Source: Tragulus kanchil
Lineage: Eukaryota; Chordata; Mammalia; Artiodactyla; Tragulidae
DNA: 64,000 nt
Reading direction: 5' to 3'
Assembly: GCA_022376925.1 (NCBI GenBank)
Contig: JAIOJX010000006.1
Span: 58,489,394-58,553,393, forward strand
The number at the start of each line of letters is the position of its first letter. Positions within the stretch are counted from its first letter, which is position 1. Below, piece after piece: positions 11,181 to 22,811 of this stretch. A program made the translations under genes and the position numbers. Under the pieces are notes generated by a model. That model did not search any database. It was not told the origin of the DNA and saw nothing but the letters and a program-made list of their open reading frames with translations.

Positions 11181-13256
11181 TAAGATAAAAACTCCTAGAG
11201 CTTCTCATTATACACATTTTTATTTTTCTTTCATATCTATATGAAATGAAAAATGTTCTAAATTAAATTTGTTAAACTGATCTTGTTCTAATTATTTCAT
11301 GATGTATGTGAGTCATATCATTATGTTGCATACCTACAATGTATGCAGTGCTTTAAGTCAGTTATATAGTAGTAAAGTTAAGGAAACAAATTTAAAAATA
11401 AGTGCTACCAAAAAGAGATTTTCCACAAGTTTCACTGCATTTAGTTTGTCGGTGTATGTTCTTTAGTTCTTGTTTGTTTTCTCCATTCATTTCCATTTTT
11501 CCTACCTCCCTTGACCTATGCCTTTTTTTTTTTAACCTTTGGAGGAGGCCAGTTTATTCCAGAAGTATCTATTTGTAAACAATATATATTGAAGAGAAAT
11601 GAGTGGAACTATTTTCTAAGGAAACAATTTTTTTTTTTTTTTCAGAACTTGGGTTTTGCTGATGACTGTGTTTCAGTTTTATTGCTCCCTATCTACTGAA
11701 GAAAGACAGATGCTAAATTGTTGGCAATGTAAATACTTTCTTCTCTACCAGACTCTCTTTTCTGCAAGCAATGAAGATTTATCTCCTTGCAAGTATAGAT
11801 TATCTCTGTTAGTCTTTACTTAGTAATAGCTCCTAAATTTCTGTAACAAAAAAGTTCAGGCAAACTCCTATCATTGTGATCTGTCACTGTCACTGACATG
11901 AAATTTAGGCTTTATACTTCAGATTGTACTTCTCATCTTAAGACGGAATTTTGCAGTTCTGAAATCTTAATGTCTTTTCTATATTGCTTTCTACTACAAT
12001 TCTACTTGATGCTAATTTGGTATCAAGCAGGTTTTTCATAAATAAATGAATAATTGTTTTAAGATTTCAGTTGTTTTCTGGTTTCACCAACAATGGATTT
12101 TAGGATTGTTTATAATTTTCTTGTTTGTTATTGTGGAAAATTCCAAGAGGTGAAGTAGCTAAGTTTATTTCACCATATTTATTATTTGGGATTATGACTT
12201 GAATGTGACAAATGATTTTAAGATAAAAACTCCTAGAGCTTCTCATTATACACATTTTTATTTTTCTTTCATATCTATATGAAATGAAAAATGTTCTAAA
12301 CTAAATTTGTTAAACTGATCTTGTTCTAATTATTTCATGATGTATGTGAGTCATATCATTATGTTGCATACCTACAATGTATGCAGTGCTTTAAGTCAGT
12401 TATATAGTAGTAAAGTTAAGGAAACAAATTTAAAAATAAGTGCTACCAAAAAGAGATTTTCCACAAGTTTCACTGCATTTAGTTTGTCGGTGTATGTTCT
12501 TTAGTTCTTGTTTGTTTTCTCCATTCATTTCCATTTTTCCTACCTCCCTTGACCTATGCCTTTTTTTTTTTAACCTTTGGAGGAGGCCAGTTTATTCCAG
12601 AAGTATCTATTTGTAAACAATATATATTGAAGAGAAATGAGTGGAACTATTTTCTAAGGAAACAATTTTTTTTTTTTTTTCAGAACTTGGGTTTTGCTGA
12701 TGACTGTGTTTCAGTTTTATTGCTCCCTATCTACTGAAGAAAGACAGATGCTAAATTGTTGGCAATGTAAATACTTTCTTCTCTACCAGACTCTCTTTTC
12801 TGCAAGCAATGAAGATTTATCTCCTTGCAAGTATAGATTATCTCTGTTAGTCTTTACTTAGTAATAGCTCCTAAATTTCTGTAACAAAAAAGTTCAGGCA
12901 AACTCCTATCATTGTGATCTGTCACTGTCACTGACATGAAATTTAGGCTTTATACTTCAGATTGTACTTCTCATCTTAAGACGGAATTTTGCAGTTCTGA
13001 AATCTTAATGTCTTTTCTATATTGCTTTCTACTACAATTCTACTTGATGCTAATTTGGTATCAAGCAGATTTTTCATAAATAAATGAATAATTGTTTTAA
13101 GATTTCAGTTGTTTTCTGGTTTCACCAACAATGGATTTTAGGATTGTTTATAATTTTCTTGTTTGTTATTGTGGAAAATTCCAAGAGGTGAAGTAGCTAA
13201 GTTTATTTCACCATATTTATTATTTGGGATTATGACTTGAATGTGACAAATGATTT
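11181..13256. repeat. Tandem duplication 5 (11181-12218 = 12219-13256, spacing 1038)
   Basis: This is the shortest unit of the series. The copies meet cleanly at a short shared ATTTTAAGATAAAA-like word. Single-base differences occur (TTAAATTTG and CTAAATTTG; GCAGGTTTTT and GCAGATTTTT). The content is single-copy-looking AT-rich DNA with no gene or repeat that I recognise. Open frames at 11511 and 12549 are T-run driven and not credible. Confidence 0.95.
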
Positions 13257-13354
13257 TAAAATAAAATCTGTAGATATTCCACAAGATTTTAGTTACCCAA
13301 ACATTGGAGTTGCATTGTTCTTGGGTACACTATTATTAAAAAAAAAAAAAAAGA

Positions 13355-13775
13355 AATGTAATTCAAGTACCATAAATTTATTCTTTTAAAGTATATAATT
13401 TAATGTTTTTTAGTATATTCATTATTTCATACAACTATCACCAGTATCTAATTCCAGAAGACTTTCATCACTCCAGAGAAAAACCTTGTACACGTCAGTG
13501 GTCACCTACCTTTCTTTCCTCTTTACAGCTCCTGGCAACTGATTTACTTTTTGTCTCTACAGATTTACCATTTTGAACATTTACTATAAATGGAGCCAAA
13601 TGTAGCCTTTTGTCTCTGGTTTTTTTCACTTAGAGCTAATGTTTCCAAGGTCTATCCATGGTATATTAGTATTTCTTTTCTTTTTATTGCTGAAAAATAC
13701 TTCAATATATAAACAGATCATATTTTGTTTATCCATTTATTAGTTGATGGAAATTTGGTTTGTTTGCAAAAAAAC
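13355..13775 (-). mobile_element. Old L1 3' UTR fragment, antisense
   Basis: The plus strand carries CCAGTATCTAATTCCAGAAG, CTCCTGGCAACTGATTTAC and TTTATTGCTGAAAAATACTTC. These are typical of the reverse complement of an ancient mammalian L1M 3' end. It has diverged heavily and encodes nothing. Confidence 0.75.
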
Positions 13776-13888
13776 TGGAATTGGGTAGAAAACAAAATAG
13801 TCATATAATGTTTATAAGTGTTTATTCACTTACAATATGTAATACCCTATTAGGAATCATGCATGTAGTACTTCTAAATATGAAATAA

Positions 13889-14111
13889 CATAGGTGGTGG
13901 TGTTTAGTTGCTCAATTGTGTCTGACACTTTTGTGGCACCAAGGACTGTAGAGATTTTCTGGGCAAGAATACTAAAGTGGGTTGCCATTTGCTCCTCCAG
14001 GGGATCTTCCTAACCCAAAGATTAAACCTATATATTTGCATCCCCTGCATTGCAAGCAGATTTTTCTTTTCTTTTCTTTTCTTTTTTTTTACCACTGACT
14101 CACTAGGGAAA
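13889..14111 (-). mobile_element. Bov-tA SINE, antisense
   Basis: The plus strand runs from the BovB-derived tail (TTTAGTTGCTCAATTGTGTC, CCAAGGACTGTAG) to the tRNA-derived head (GGGGATCTTCCTAACCCAAAG, GCATTGCAAGCAGA). An inserted T-rich CTTTT array interrupts the head before ACTCACTAGGGAA. Transcription would start on the right by RNA polymerase III. The frames at 13904-14198 are shadows. Confidence 0.85.
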
Positions 14112-14290
14112 CAACCTTACAAAGTAGTTATTATTTTACTGGATAGGAAACTAAAGCTAAGAGAACTGGCTTGGCCCAATGTTACAGGCCTCAGATGAGT
14201 AAGCAGAGATCCCAGGCATAGGAAGTTTGAAGTCTATGTTTTCACTGATATGCTATGCTTTATCATGTTACATTACATGCAACCAGAGTG
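14112..14290 (+). mobile_element. MIR SINE
   Basis: ACAAAGTAGTTATTATTTTA, then GGATAGGAAACTAAAGCTAA, then TGTTACAGGCCTCAGATGAG match the order of the MIR core and 3' half. The Bov-tA next to it seems to have landed at or in its left end. Confidence 0.7.
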
Positions 14291-15344
14291 GTATGTATGA
14301 TATCAGATGGGTTACTGGGCAATAAGGAGGCATATCTTAATTAATTCTTTCCTGATAAAATATAGAAAACTGAATGAATATCATGGCACATCAGTGAATT
14401 CAATTAACCTGAAAGTTATTGAGAAATTTCAAGAAATTATGAACTTTTCCTATTAAAATTATATGTTCCCTGAAGTTATCTTACTTTCTAAAATTTGTAT
14501 TAAATTTTAGGTGTATCAGAAATTATTTCCAAACTCTGTCAATTCTGCCAATGCTTTGAAAGTTAAAAAGAAGAAATCCAAGTTTTGTTTTATATGAATT
14601 CTGTTTTGTCACCTTTCATTTATAAAAATTCGTTTAATATGTATGTGTCAGTGTATCTAGAAACTACTTACTCAGCCTTCATCAGTAGCAGCTGAAGCAA
14701 CAATAGCAGATGGGTTAGGCAATAAAAAGGACAAAGGGGGATCTCAGAATTGAGGGTGACCTGGTAGGTTGAGGGAAGTCAGGAGTCAGGTAAGAGAACA
14801 CATAAAGAGTGGGAGAGAACAGCAAGACTCTGGGAAGGGAAAAACACTTCCACTTATCTTTCTGAGAGGTAAAAAAAATCTTAATGGCATTTCTACATCC
14901 TTTTTTCAAAAGAGTAAAACATTTGCTTTTAGTACCAAAAAAATTGTGCCCCAAATCAATGGATATACTGTATTTGTCTATTAGATAGGAATCTGATCCA
15001 TGACACTTGCTTAAGGGAAAACGAGGTGGCTGGGGGACTTATTGATTCATATGACTGTGGAAAGGCTGGCTTTAGGTATTTCTTGATTTAGAGGCTGTCA
15101 TCAGAGGTCTACTTCTCAAGGAGCAAAAAGGACTCTTGGTAGCACCAAGGGCAACTTACCAACTTACCTATATTCACTCTGACAGGAAGTTCTTTTTTGT
15201 TTGTTTGTTTGTTTTGTTTTTAAACATTGCTATGACAAAAAAAAAAAAAAAAAGGTTCCTGAATGGCAAAGGTTGGATCACACACCCATTTTGAACCTAT
15301 AACTCTGGATGGAGATATTATAATTTGGTCAGTGATGAGTTATG
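14291..15344. other. No recognised feature
   Basis: Unassigned sequence with a GTTT-repeat tract near 15192-15222 and an A-run at 15236-15253. No coding frame is supported. Confidence 0.6.
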
Positions 15345-15556
15345 TTGTTTTTCCCTGGTGGCTCAGTCTAAAGAATCCACTTGCAATGTAGGAGAGGCAG
15401 GTTCTATCACCGGGTCAGGAAGAATCCCTGGAGGAGGGCATGGCAACCCAAATCCTATTTTTGCATCGAGAATCACCATGGACAGAGGAGCCTTGGCAGA
15501 CTAGAGTGCATGTTATCACAAAGAGTTGGACACAAACTGAAGTCTCTTAGCACAAT
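15345..15556 (+). mobile_element. Bov-tA SINE, sense
   Basis: The tRNA-derived head TTTTCCCTGGTGGCTCAG (A-box-like TGGCTCAGTCT) and AGGCAGGTTCTATCACCGGG (B-box region) are followed by the BovB-derived tail AGAGTTGGACACAAACTGAA. It has diverged. Confidence 0.88.
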
Positions 15557-15991
15557 GTGTGTATTCATGGGGTTAATGAGTAAGTTCTAGCCCATCTTTT
15601 GAAAAGACTCTCCATGAATTTGTTCAGATTCCCTGTAGCAAAATGAATAAGAGGAAGAGCTGCCAGGAATATTATGATAATAGATCTTTACATGAATTGT
15701 TGTGCATTTATTTCTGTATATACTGCATGTGTTCTTACAGATAAGAGGCCAAAAAAATGTATACAATTTTGTTTTGTTGTATACAGTTTTGTTTGTTTGT
15801 GTATATACTTAAAATGATACTATGAGTAGAATTTGTTATTTGCCTACGATCTGCCTCTCTACCAGGCACTTTATGTTTTCTCATATGAATCCTGGGTCTC
15901 AGTGTTCTATTAATAATATGGAGAATAAGATGGTTGGAAAAAAGTTTCCGAAAGTTCTACCAATAATAAAGCAAACAGTAAATTTCTGTGC
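15557..15991. other. No recognised feature
   Basis: AT-rich sequence with a short repeated TGTATACA-TTTTGTTTTG-like tract at 15757-15804. No repeat family or coding frame is recognised. Confidence 0.55.
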
Positions 15992-16075
15992 AGGCACTTA
16001 TTCACAACATTTACATAAATCCTGGTTTGTCCATAAATATTTATCAGATAAATGTGAAAGACTCCCTTTGTGTTA

Positions 16076-16137
16076 TTGTGTTGGCCAAAAAGTTCATTTG
16101 TTTTTTTCAAAGTTTTTGAACTTTTTGGCCAACCCAA
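16076..16137. mobile_element. Mini-mariner-type hairpin element with TA target duplication
   Basis: This 62-bp element is almost all terminal inverted repeat. The left end is TTGTGTTGGCCAAAAAGTTC, and the right end is the reverse complement of TTGGGTTGGCCAAAAAGTTC. It is flanked by TA at 16074-16075 and 16138-16139, as expected for Tc1/mariner insertion. The ends resemble ruminant mariner-derived non-autonomous elements. It encodes no transposase and could only have moved in trans. A copy with small deletions lies at 17224-17281 inside duplication 6. Confidence 0.85.
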
Positions 16138-16501
16138 TACATAATAAAGGACAGAGTACAATAGAAACTCAAAAGCATTTGTGGATGAAAGAGTAAGTTC
16201 TAATATAACAGAGATAATCCTTGGGAAAAAAATGAGATACTCAATATTACTTTGGGTATTTTCCATTCTCCTCATCACTCTCCCATCTGCCCAGGTGTCT
16301 ATTCTGAGTACACTAATGGAACTTCTCAGTCTGAAATCATAGGCCATAGGTTTCATTGAAAAGCAATGATGGGGTAGGTAAAGCCAAGGATGGTAGATAG
16401 ATAGAACCGGATAGATAAGCAGATAGAAGGTAGGAATAGATAAGTGTCACAAGAATGCTCATTGTTATGAATTCTAGCCCAGCAGAAACACTGGAGAGAG
16501 G

Positions 16502-17140
16502 GTTGTTATTGTTTTTTAGTCACTAAGTCTTGTCCAAAGCTTTGCAACCCAATGGACTGCAGTATGCCAGGTTCCCCTGTCCTTCACCATATCCCAGAGT
16601 TTTTTCAAACTTATGTCCACTGAACCAGTGATGCTATCTAACCATCTCATCCTCTTCCACCTCTTCTCATTTTGCCTTCAATCTTTACTAGCATCAGGGC
16701 CTTTTCTGATGAATTGCCTCTTCACATCAGCTGGACCAAGTATTGGAGCTTTCAGTCTTTCCAGTGACTATTCAGGGTTGATTTCCTTTAGGATTGACTG
16801 ATTTGGTCTCTTTGCTGTGCGAGGAATTCTTAAGTCCTCTCCAGAGTCACAATTTGAAAACATCAATCCTTTGGCACACGGCTTTTTTATTACCCAGCTC
16901 TCACATCCATACATAACTACTGGAAAAACTATCTTTGATATATAAACGTTTGACAAAGGCCTGTATGACCTTTGTCAGCAAAGTGATCTCTGCTTTTTAA
17001 TACGCTGTCTAGGTTTGTCATAACTTGCCTTTTGAGGAAGAATTGTCTTTTAATTCCATGGCTGCGGTCACCATCTAAAGTATTTCTGAAGCCCAAGAAA
17101 ATAAAATCTGCCACTGCTTCCACTTTTTCCCTTTCTATTT
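16502..17140 (-). mobile_element. BovB (RTE) LINE 3' part, antisense
   Basis: The plus strand is the complement of the BovB 3' end: TCACTAAGTCTTGTCC, CCTTTAGGATTGACTGATTT and TGTCATAACTTGCCTTTTGA. Read on the minus strand it gives RT C-terminal fragments. At 16929-17123 the peptides are AVADFIFLGF and KRQVMTNLDSVLKSRDHFADKG. At 16768-16956 they are VFPVVMYGCESWVIKKP and NQSILKEINPE. Frames are broken between these pieces, so it is a pseudogene. Confidence 0.92.
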
Positions 17141-17645
17141 AGGCACTTATTCACAACATTTACATAAATCCTGGTTTGTCCATAAATATTTATCAGATAA
17201 ATGTGAAAGACTCCTTTGTGTTATTGTGTTGGCCAAAAGTTCATTTGTTTTCAAAGTTTTTGAACTTTTTGGCCAACCCAATACATAATAAAGGACAGAG
17301 TACAATAGAAACTCAAAAGCATTTGTGGATGAAAGAGTAAGTTCTAATATAACAGAGATAATCCTTGGGAAAAAAATGAGATACTCAATATTACTTTGGG
17401 TATTTTCCATTCTCCTCATCACTCTCCCATCTGCCCAGGTGTCTATTCTGAGTACACTAATGGAACTTCTCAGTCTGAAATCATAGGCCATAGGTTTCAT
17501 TGAAAAGCAATGATGGGGTAGGTAAAGCCAAGGATGGTAGATAGATAGAACCGGATAGATAAGCAGATAGAAGGTAGGAATAGATAAGTGTCACAAGAAT
17601 GCTCATTGTTATGAATTCTAGCCCAGCAGAAACACTGGAGAGAGA

Positions 17646-18310
17646 GTTGTTATTGTTTTTCAGTCACTAAGTCTTGTCCAAAGCTTTGCAACCCAATGGA
17701 CTGCAGTATGCCAGGTTCCCCTGTCCTTCACCATATCCCAGAGTTTTTTCAAACTTATGTCCACTGAACCAGTGATGCTATCTAACCATCTCATCCTCTT
17801 CCACCTCTTCTCATTTTGCCTTCAATCTTTACTAGCATCAGGGCCTTTTCTGATGAATTGCCTCTTCACATCAGCTGGACCAAGTATTGGAGCTTTCAGT
17901 CTTTCCAGTGACTATTCAGGGTTGATTTCCTTTAGGATTGACTGATTTGGTCTCTTTGCTGTGCGAGGAATTCTTAAGTCCTCTCCAGAGTCACAATTTG
18001 AAAACATCAATCCTTTGGCACACGGCTTTTTTATTACCCAGCTCTCACATCCATACATAACTACTGGAAAAACTATCTTTGATATATAAACGTTTGACAA
18101 AGGCCTGTATGACCTTTGTCAGCAAAGTGATCTCTGCTTTTTAATACGCTGTCTAGGTTTGTCATAACTTGCCTTTTGAGGAAGAATTGTCTTTTAATTC
18201 CATGGCTGCGGTCACCATCTAAAGTATTTCTGAAGCCCAAGAAAATAAAATCTGCCACTGCTTCCCTTTTTCCCTTTCTATTTGCCATCAACTGATGCTA
18301 CCAAGTGATG
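17646..18310 (-). mobile_element. BovB LINE 3' part, antisense (duplicate copy, with full right edge)
   Basis: This repeats 16502-17140 and continues into the natural right edge, where a short scrambled segment (ATCAACTGATGCTACCAAGT) replaces the usual BovB continuation. Minus-strand fragments at 17912-18100 and 18073-18291 repeat those of the first copy. Confidence 0.9.
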
Positions 18311-18345
18311 TTTTATTATGGACTAGCTTGGTGATATGATCTAAG

Positions 18346-18540
18346 ATTGTCAGATACAGTAAGTAAAAATAGAAAAGGCAAGCTAAATTTCAATTTCAGA
18401 TAAACTTCAAATAACTTTTGTGCCCCCATGCAACATTTGGAATATAATTTTCAAAAAATATATTCCTTGTTTATCTGAAATTGAAATTTAACTTTATGTC
18501 CTGTGTTTTGTCAGACAGTCCAGTCGAAGTTTCATTTTTT
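18346..18540. mobile_element. Palindromic non-autonomous DNA element (probable)
   Basis: Inverted arms TAAATTTCAATTTCAGATAA (about 18386-18405) and its complement (about 18471-18491) lie around an AT-rich centre. Outer TTGTCAGA-type ends (at 18349 and 18511) complete the palindrome. It resembles an ancient mammalian palindromic element of the MER type, but I am not sure of the family name. A copy lies at about 19493-19687 through duplication 7. Confidence 0.55.
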
Positions 18541-19067
18541 ATAAACAATAAACATACCAATAGTATCACTGTTTTGTTTGTAAGTGGGCATTTAAAAAAA
18601 ATTCTTTCTTGGACTGAGCAATTCTAATCTACCTTTTGGGTACTGTCAGACTGGGGCTTGGAAGTCGCTGATACCAGAAAATGCCCTCCGGGACTTGACA
18701 TATGGGACTTGACATACCAAAAGAATGTGGGATATAGAATGAGAATAAAGGAACTAAGAGATACATTCAAGGTCTCCTGCCTCTGGTTCTGGGATTGCAG
18801 TAAGAATTCTCATTTTTTTTTTTTTTTTTTTTTTTTACAGTCTAAGGCTCTTGAAGTAAATCTGAAGGCCACAAGATGTTTTAATACAATTCTGTCACTG
18901 TTCACTCTCTGAATTCCTTGCAACTCTCTCAACCACTGGTAATATTAGTGGTTTCCTTTCTGCTTTTACTACTAAAGACTCCCTGAAATGATAATTTTAT
19001 AATTGGCAGAAGGGGTTATTGCATTCTAATGATAATGTATCTCATCACTTCTAAATAAATCATTCCT
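18541..19067. other. No recognised feature apart from a T-run
   Basis: This holds a T-run of about 25 bases at 18812-18836. The open frame around it (18658-18912) exists only because of the T-run. The same stretch recurs at 19688-20213. Confidence 0.55.
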
Positions 19068-19110
19068 CGAAAACATTCTAATCTTCACATCCATTGACAT
19101 GATGATTTTT

Positions 19111-19457
19111 GAGGAATTCTTAAGTCCTCTCCAGAGTCACAATTTGAAAACATCAATCCTTTGGCACACGGCTTTTTTATTACCCAGCTCTCACATCCAT
19201 ACATAACTACTGGAAAAACTATCTTTGATATATAAACGTTTGACAAAGGCCTGTATGACCTTTGTCAGCAAAGTGATCTCTGCTTTTTAATACGCTGTCT
19301 AGGTTTGTCATAACTTGCCTTTTGAGGAAGAATTGTCTTTTAATTCCATGGCTGCGGTCACCATCTAAAGTATTTCTGAAGCCCAAGAAAATAAAATCTG
19401 CCACTGCTTCCCCTTTTTCCCTTTCTATTTGCCATCAACTGATGCTACCAAGTGATG
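19111..19457 (-). mobile_element. BovB fragment, antisense (third copy by duplication)
   Basis: This is the same BovB sequence as 17965-18310, carried by duplication 7. The minus-strand frame at 19219-19404 repeats the DFIFLGF and KRQVMTNLD fragment. Confidence 0.9.
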
Positions 19458-20213
19458 TTTTATTATGGACTAGCTTGGTGATATGATCTAAGATTGTCAG
19501 ATACAGTAAGTAAAAATAGAAAAGGCAAGCTAAATTTCAATTTCAGATAAACTTCAAATAACTTTTGTGCCCCCATGCAACATTTGGAATATAATTTTCA
19601 AAAAATATATTCCTTGTTTATCTGAAATTGAAATTTAACTTTATGTCCTGTGTTTTGTCAGACAGTCCAGTCGAAGTTTCATTTTTTATAAACAATAAAC
19701 ATACCAATAGTATCACTGTTTTGTTTGTAAGTGGGCATTTAAAAAAAATTCTTTCTTGGACTGAGCAATTCTAATCTACCTTTTGGGTACTGTCAGACTG
19801 GGGCTTGGAAGTCGCTGATACCAGAAAATGCCCTCCGGGACTTGACATATGGGACTTGACATACCAAAAGAATGTGGGATATAGAATGAGAATAAAGGAA
19901 CTAAGAGATACATTCAAGGTCTCCTGCCTCTGGTTCTGGGATTGCAGTAAGAATTCTCATTTTTTTTTTTTTTTTTTTTTTTTACAGTCTAAGGCTCTTG
20001 AAGTAAATCTGAAGGCCACAAGATGTTTTAATACAATTCTGTCACTGTTCACTCTCTGAATTCCTTGCAACTCTCTCAACCACTGGTAATATTAGTGGTT
20101 TCCTTTCTGCTTTTACTACTAAAGACTCCCTGAAATGATAATTTTATAATTGGCAGAAGGGGTTATTGCATTCTAATGATAATGTATCTCATCACTTCTA
20201 AATAAATCATTCC

Positions 20214-21114
20214 TCTCCTACCTGTTCTCAAGAATACAAAATCTCATCTTGCATAAAATTTGCTAAAAGTTGTAGCATTGCAATCAATATTTCGGTGCAT
20301 GCTAGACAGCTTCAGAAATAGCAGACTTTCAAAAAATCAAAGAGCAATCAACATTTTTTAAAAACGCTTAAACACAGTTGCAAATATTGTACTTTCTTAT
20401 AAAAATAATTCTGAAGAAAGATATCAATAAACATCTGCCTTTTCCTTTACTGTAGGTTATGCAAAATAGTTTGCTTATTCCTGTTATCAGGTGTCAGGTC
20501 AAATTCTGAAAGATGCTAGGAAGATAGTGAGGGAAATCTGCCTAAATATCCAGGTAAGCCTTAATATTTACTTATAACCTCGGTAGGGAGTCAGTTGGGC
20601 CTCAGGGAGAAGGCTGGAGAGAGGTATATTTTGGAGATTTTTTTTCAGGGAATTTGATTTTTCCTTCCCTACCTTGCCACCCATACTCAAGAAATGCTGC
20701 TTGGCTATATTAAGATTTACAGGGATGATCCCCCTTGAAAACTGACTCCTCTAGGATCTAATGGAATAATTTTTTTTTTAAAGATGGGCTTCTATTGTGA
20801 TTGGTTCATTCAGCTGAATTTCTTGGCCAGTGCCGTTGCCTCGAGTCCTTTAAAACTCCTTTACTAAGTGGCCAGATGGCTACTGAGAACTGCAGACCCT
20901 GACTTTCAGTCAAGTAGAGGTTTAACTCCCCAGCTCTCACCCTTCCCTTGAAAGGAAATAAAGAGGTTAACAATTGGCAAACTGTCTTTCAGAGCTAATA
21001 CTAAGTTATATGACTGTAACTGCCAACCAACAACAAGGCTGCTGTGATATGCTTATTGCTCAATTCATTAGCCAACAGTGTGGTAAGAAATATAATTTTT
21101 TCCTTTGTGTAAAA
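20214..21114. other. No recognised feature
   Basis: Moderately AT-rich sequence with no repeat, RNA or coding frame that I can support. Confidence 0.55.
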
Positions 21115-21439
21115 CAAATGTGATATTTTTTCTTTTTTCTTTTTTTGGGAGGGGGGCTGGTTGGGAAGGGAGGGAGGCGGGCAGACTGCTTCTATTGATC
21201 TTTCATTTATCTATTTTCATCCATCCCGTGTGGGACTCCCATCGCAGTGGCCTCTGTTGTAGCAGAGCACCAGCTCTGGTCACATGTGCTCCAGAGCTCT
21301 GGCTGGTTAATTAGACACATCAGTCCAGCCGCTCTGCAGCACGTGGGATCTTCCCAGGCCAGGGATCGAACTGGAGCCCCTTGCACTGCAAGGTGGTGTC
21401 CTTACCTACTGAACCACCAGGAAAGCCCTCAAATGTGAT
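21115..21439 (-). mobile_element. CHR-type tRNA-derived SINE, antisense, with 10-bp target-site duplication
   Basis: The body is 21125-21429. The flanks CAAATGTGAT at 21115-21124 and 21430-21439 are identical. The minus strand reads GGCTTTCCTGGTGGTTCAGT (A-box region) and GGGGCTCCAGTTCGATCCCT (B-box region) from the right end, then the GGAGC...GCCTC body, and ends in a T/C-rich tail on the plus strand. It was inserted by L1-type machinery. The frames at 21105-21438 are shadows. Confidence 0.92.
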
Positions 21440-21768
21440 CTTTTGAATTATCTTTATTTCATTTTATTGTTAATGACTCCAATAAAGTGTTTATTAGGAG
21501 GAAAAAGAGTACAGTACTTGTGGGTAGACACATGGGCAGAGAATCCCTGGTTGCACCCTCAAGGCAGTTTGAATTACTTTTATTGGGCATTTCATCCAGT
21601 TTCCTTTGGACAATCATTTTTATTTGGCTTATTAAGAGTCCATATTGGATATATCTCAGGATTCCCCCCATGTGTGCACAAACATCTCTTAGCCTAGATT
21701 GATTCTACTGCAAAAGTCTCTGGGTAGAACACCCCTTGGCACCATTTCGCTTTGACCACCCAAGGATT
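21440..21768 (-). other. Unassigned segment with minus-strand AATAAA, possible LTR or processed 3' end
   Basis: On the minus strand this reads through a moderately complex 250-bp stretch to CTTTTTCCTCCTAATAAACA and then an AT-rich end. This could be an LTR R region or a processed transcript 3' end. A 70-codon minus-strand frame (21459-21671) resembles nothing I recognise. I do not assign a function. Confidence 0.3.
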
Positions 21769-22294
21769 TTTTTTTTTTTTCTCATTAATTTTTAAAATTT
21801 TTAAAAAATATTTTTACAGTTTTGTTGTTCATGTACATGCATGTTCCCAGATCAGTCATATGCATATTCCTGTTCCCATCCACCCTACTATCCCCTTCCA
21901 GTTCCCCCCATCTCATGCCTCCAGGCTGTCTCACAGTGCCCCTGCAGGATCACCCATTCCCACAGCGCGACAATAGCTATCTTTTTCACATATGATAGTA
22001 TAGGTTTCCAGGTTACTTCCTCTATGTCTCCCACCCACTGTTCATTCCTCCCAATGTCCACAGGTCTGTTCTCTTTGTCTGTTTTTTCCATTGCTTCATT
22101 GTGTGTGTTGTCATTACCATCTCACTAGATTCTGTTTATGTGCGTTAGAATACTGTATTTCTCTTTCTCTTTTTGGCTTGCTTCACTTTTTATGATAGGT
22201 TCTAGATCCAGTCACCTCATTAGGGCTGCTTCTTCTACATTTGTATTTACAGATGTGTAGTATTCTATTGTATATATATATATATATATACACC
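21769..22294 (-). mobile_element. L1 3' UTR fragment, antisense
   Basis: A T-run at 21768-21780 is the reversed poly(A). It is followed by TTTTACAGTTTTGTTGTTCA and the pyrimidine-rich CCCATCCACCCTACTATCCC block typical of ruminant L1 3' UTRs. It ends in a (TA)n tract at 22269-22291, next to the 3' end of a second L1 in the same orientation. Confidence 0.88.
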
Positions 22295-22811
22295 AGAGTT
22301 TGTTTTTAAAGTTGTATTTTAATTTTAACTTTTACAGAGTTTTGTTGTTTACATATATGTATGCTCTCAGACTAATTATATGTATATACCCCTATCCCAT
22401 CTATCCAGACCATCATACAGCACCCCTGGAGGATCTGCTTTTCTCGCAGAGCAATGACTATAGCTATTTTCTTCACATATGACAGTACAGGCCTTCATGC
22501 TACTTCCTTTACGCCTCTCACCTACTGTTCCTTCCCCACAATGTCCATATGTCAACTATCTGTGTCTGTCTATCCATTGCTTCACTATATGTGCCATCAT
22601 CACCATCCTACTAAATTCCATTTTATATGTGTTAGTATACTATACTTGTCATTCTCTTTCTGACTGACTTCACTTTTTATGATACGTTCTAGATCCAGTC
22701 ACCTCATTAGGTCTGATTCTTCTGCATTTCTTTTTACAGTTGTATAGTATTCATTGTAGATATGTACCAGAGCTTTTGTATCCATAAATTCGTCGACGGA
22801 GATCTAGGTTG

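Larger units (their letters stand above)
15992..18284. repeat. Tandem duplication 6 (15992-17140 = 17141-18284, spacing 1149 then 1144)
   Basis: The first about 120 bases of copy two have lost five bases, mostly from homopolymers (ACTCCCTTT to ACTCCTTT, GCCAAAAAG to GCCAAAAG, and a run of seven Ts shortened). After that the copies differ by single bases only. The second copy of the mini-mariner is a product of this event and not a new insertion. Confidence 0.95.
17965..20213. repeat. Tandem duplication 7 (17965-19067 = 19111-20213, spacing 1146-1147)
   Basis: The copies are joined through 43 bases (19068-19110) that can be read as a decayed version of the sequence before 17965 (CATTGACATGATGATTTTTG against GATTGACTGATTTGG and on). 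Part of the BovB fragment is therefore present a third time at 19111-19457. Confidence 0.93.
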
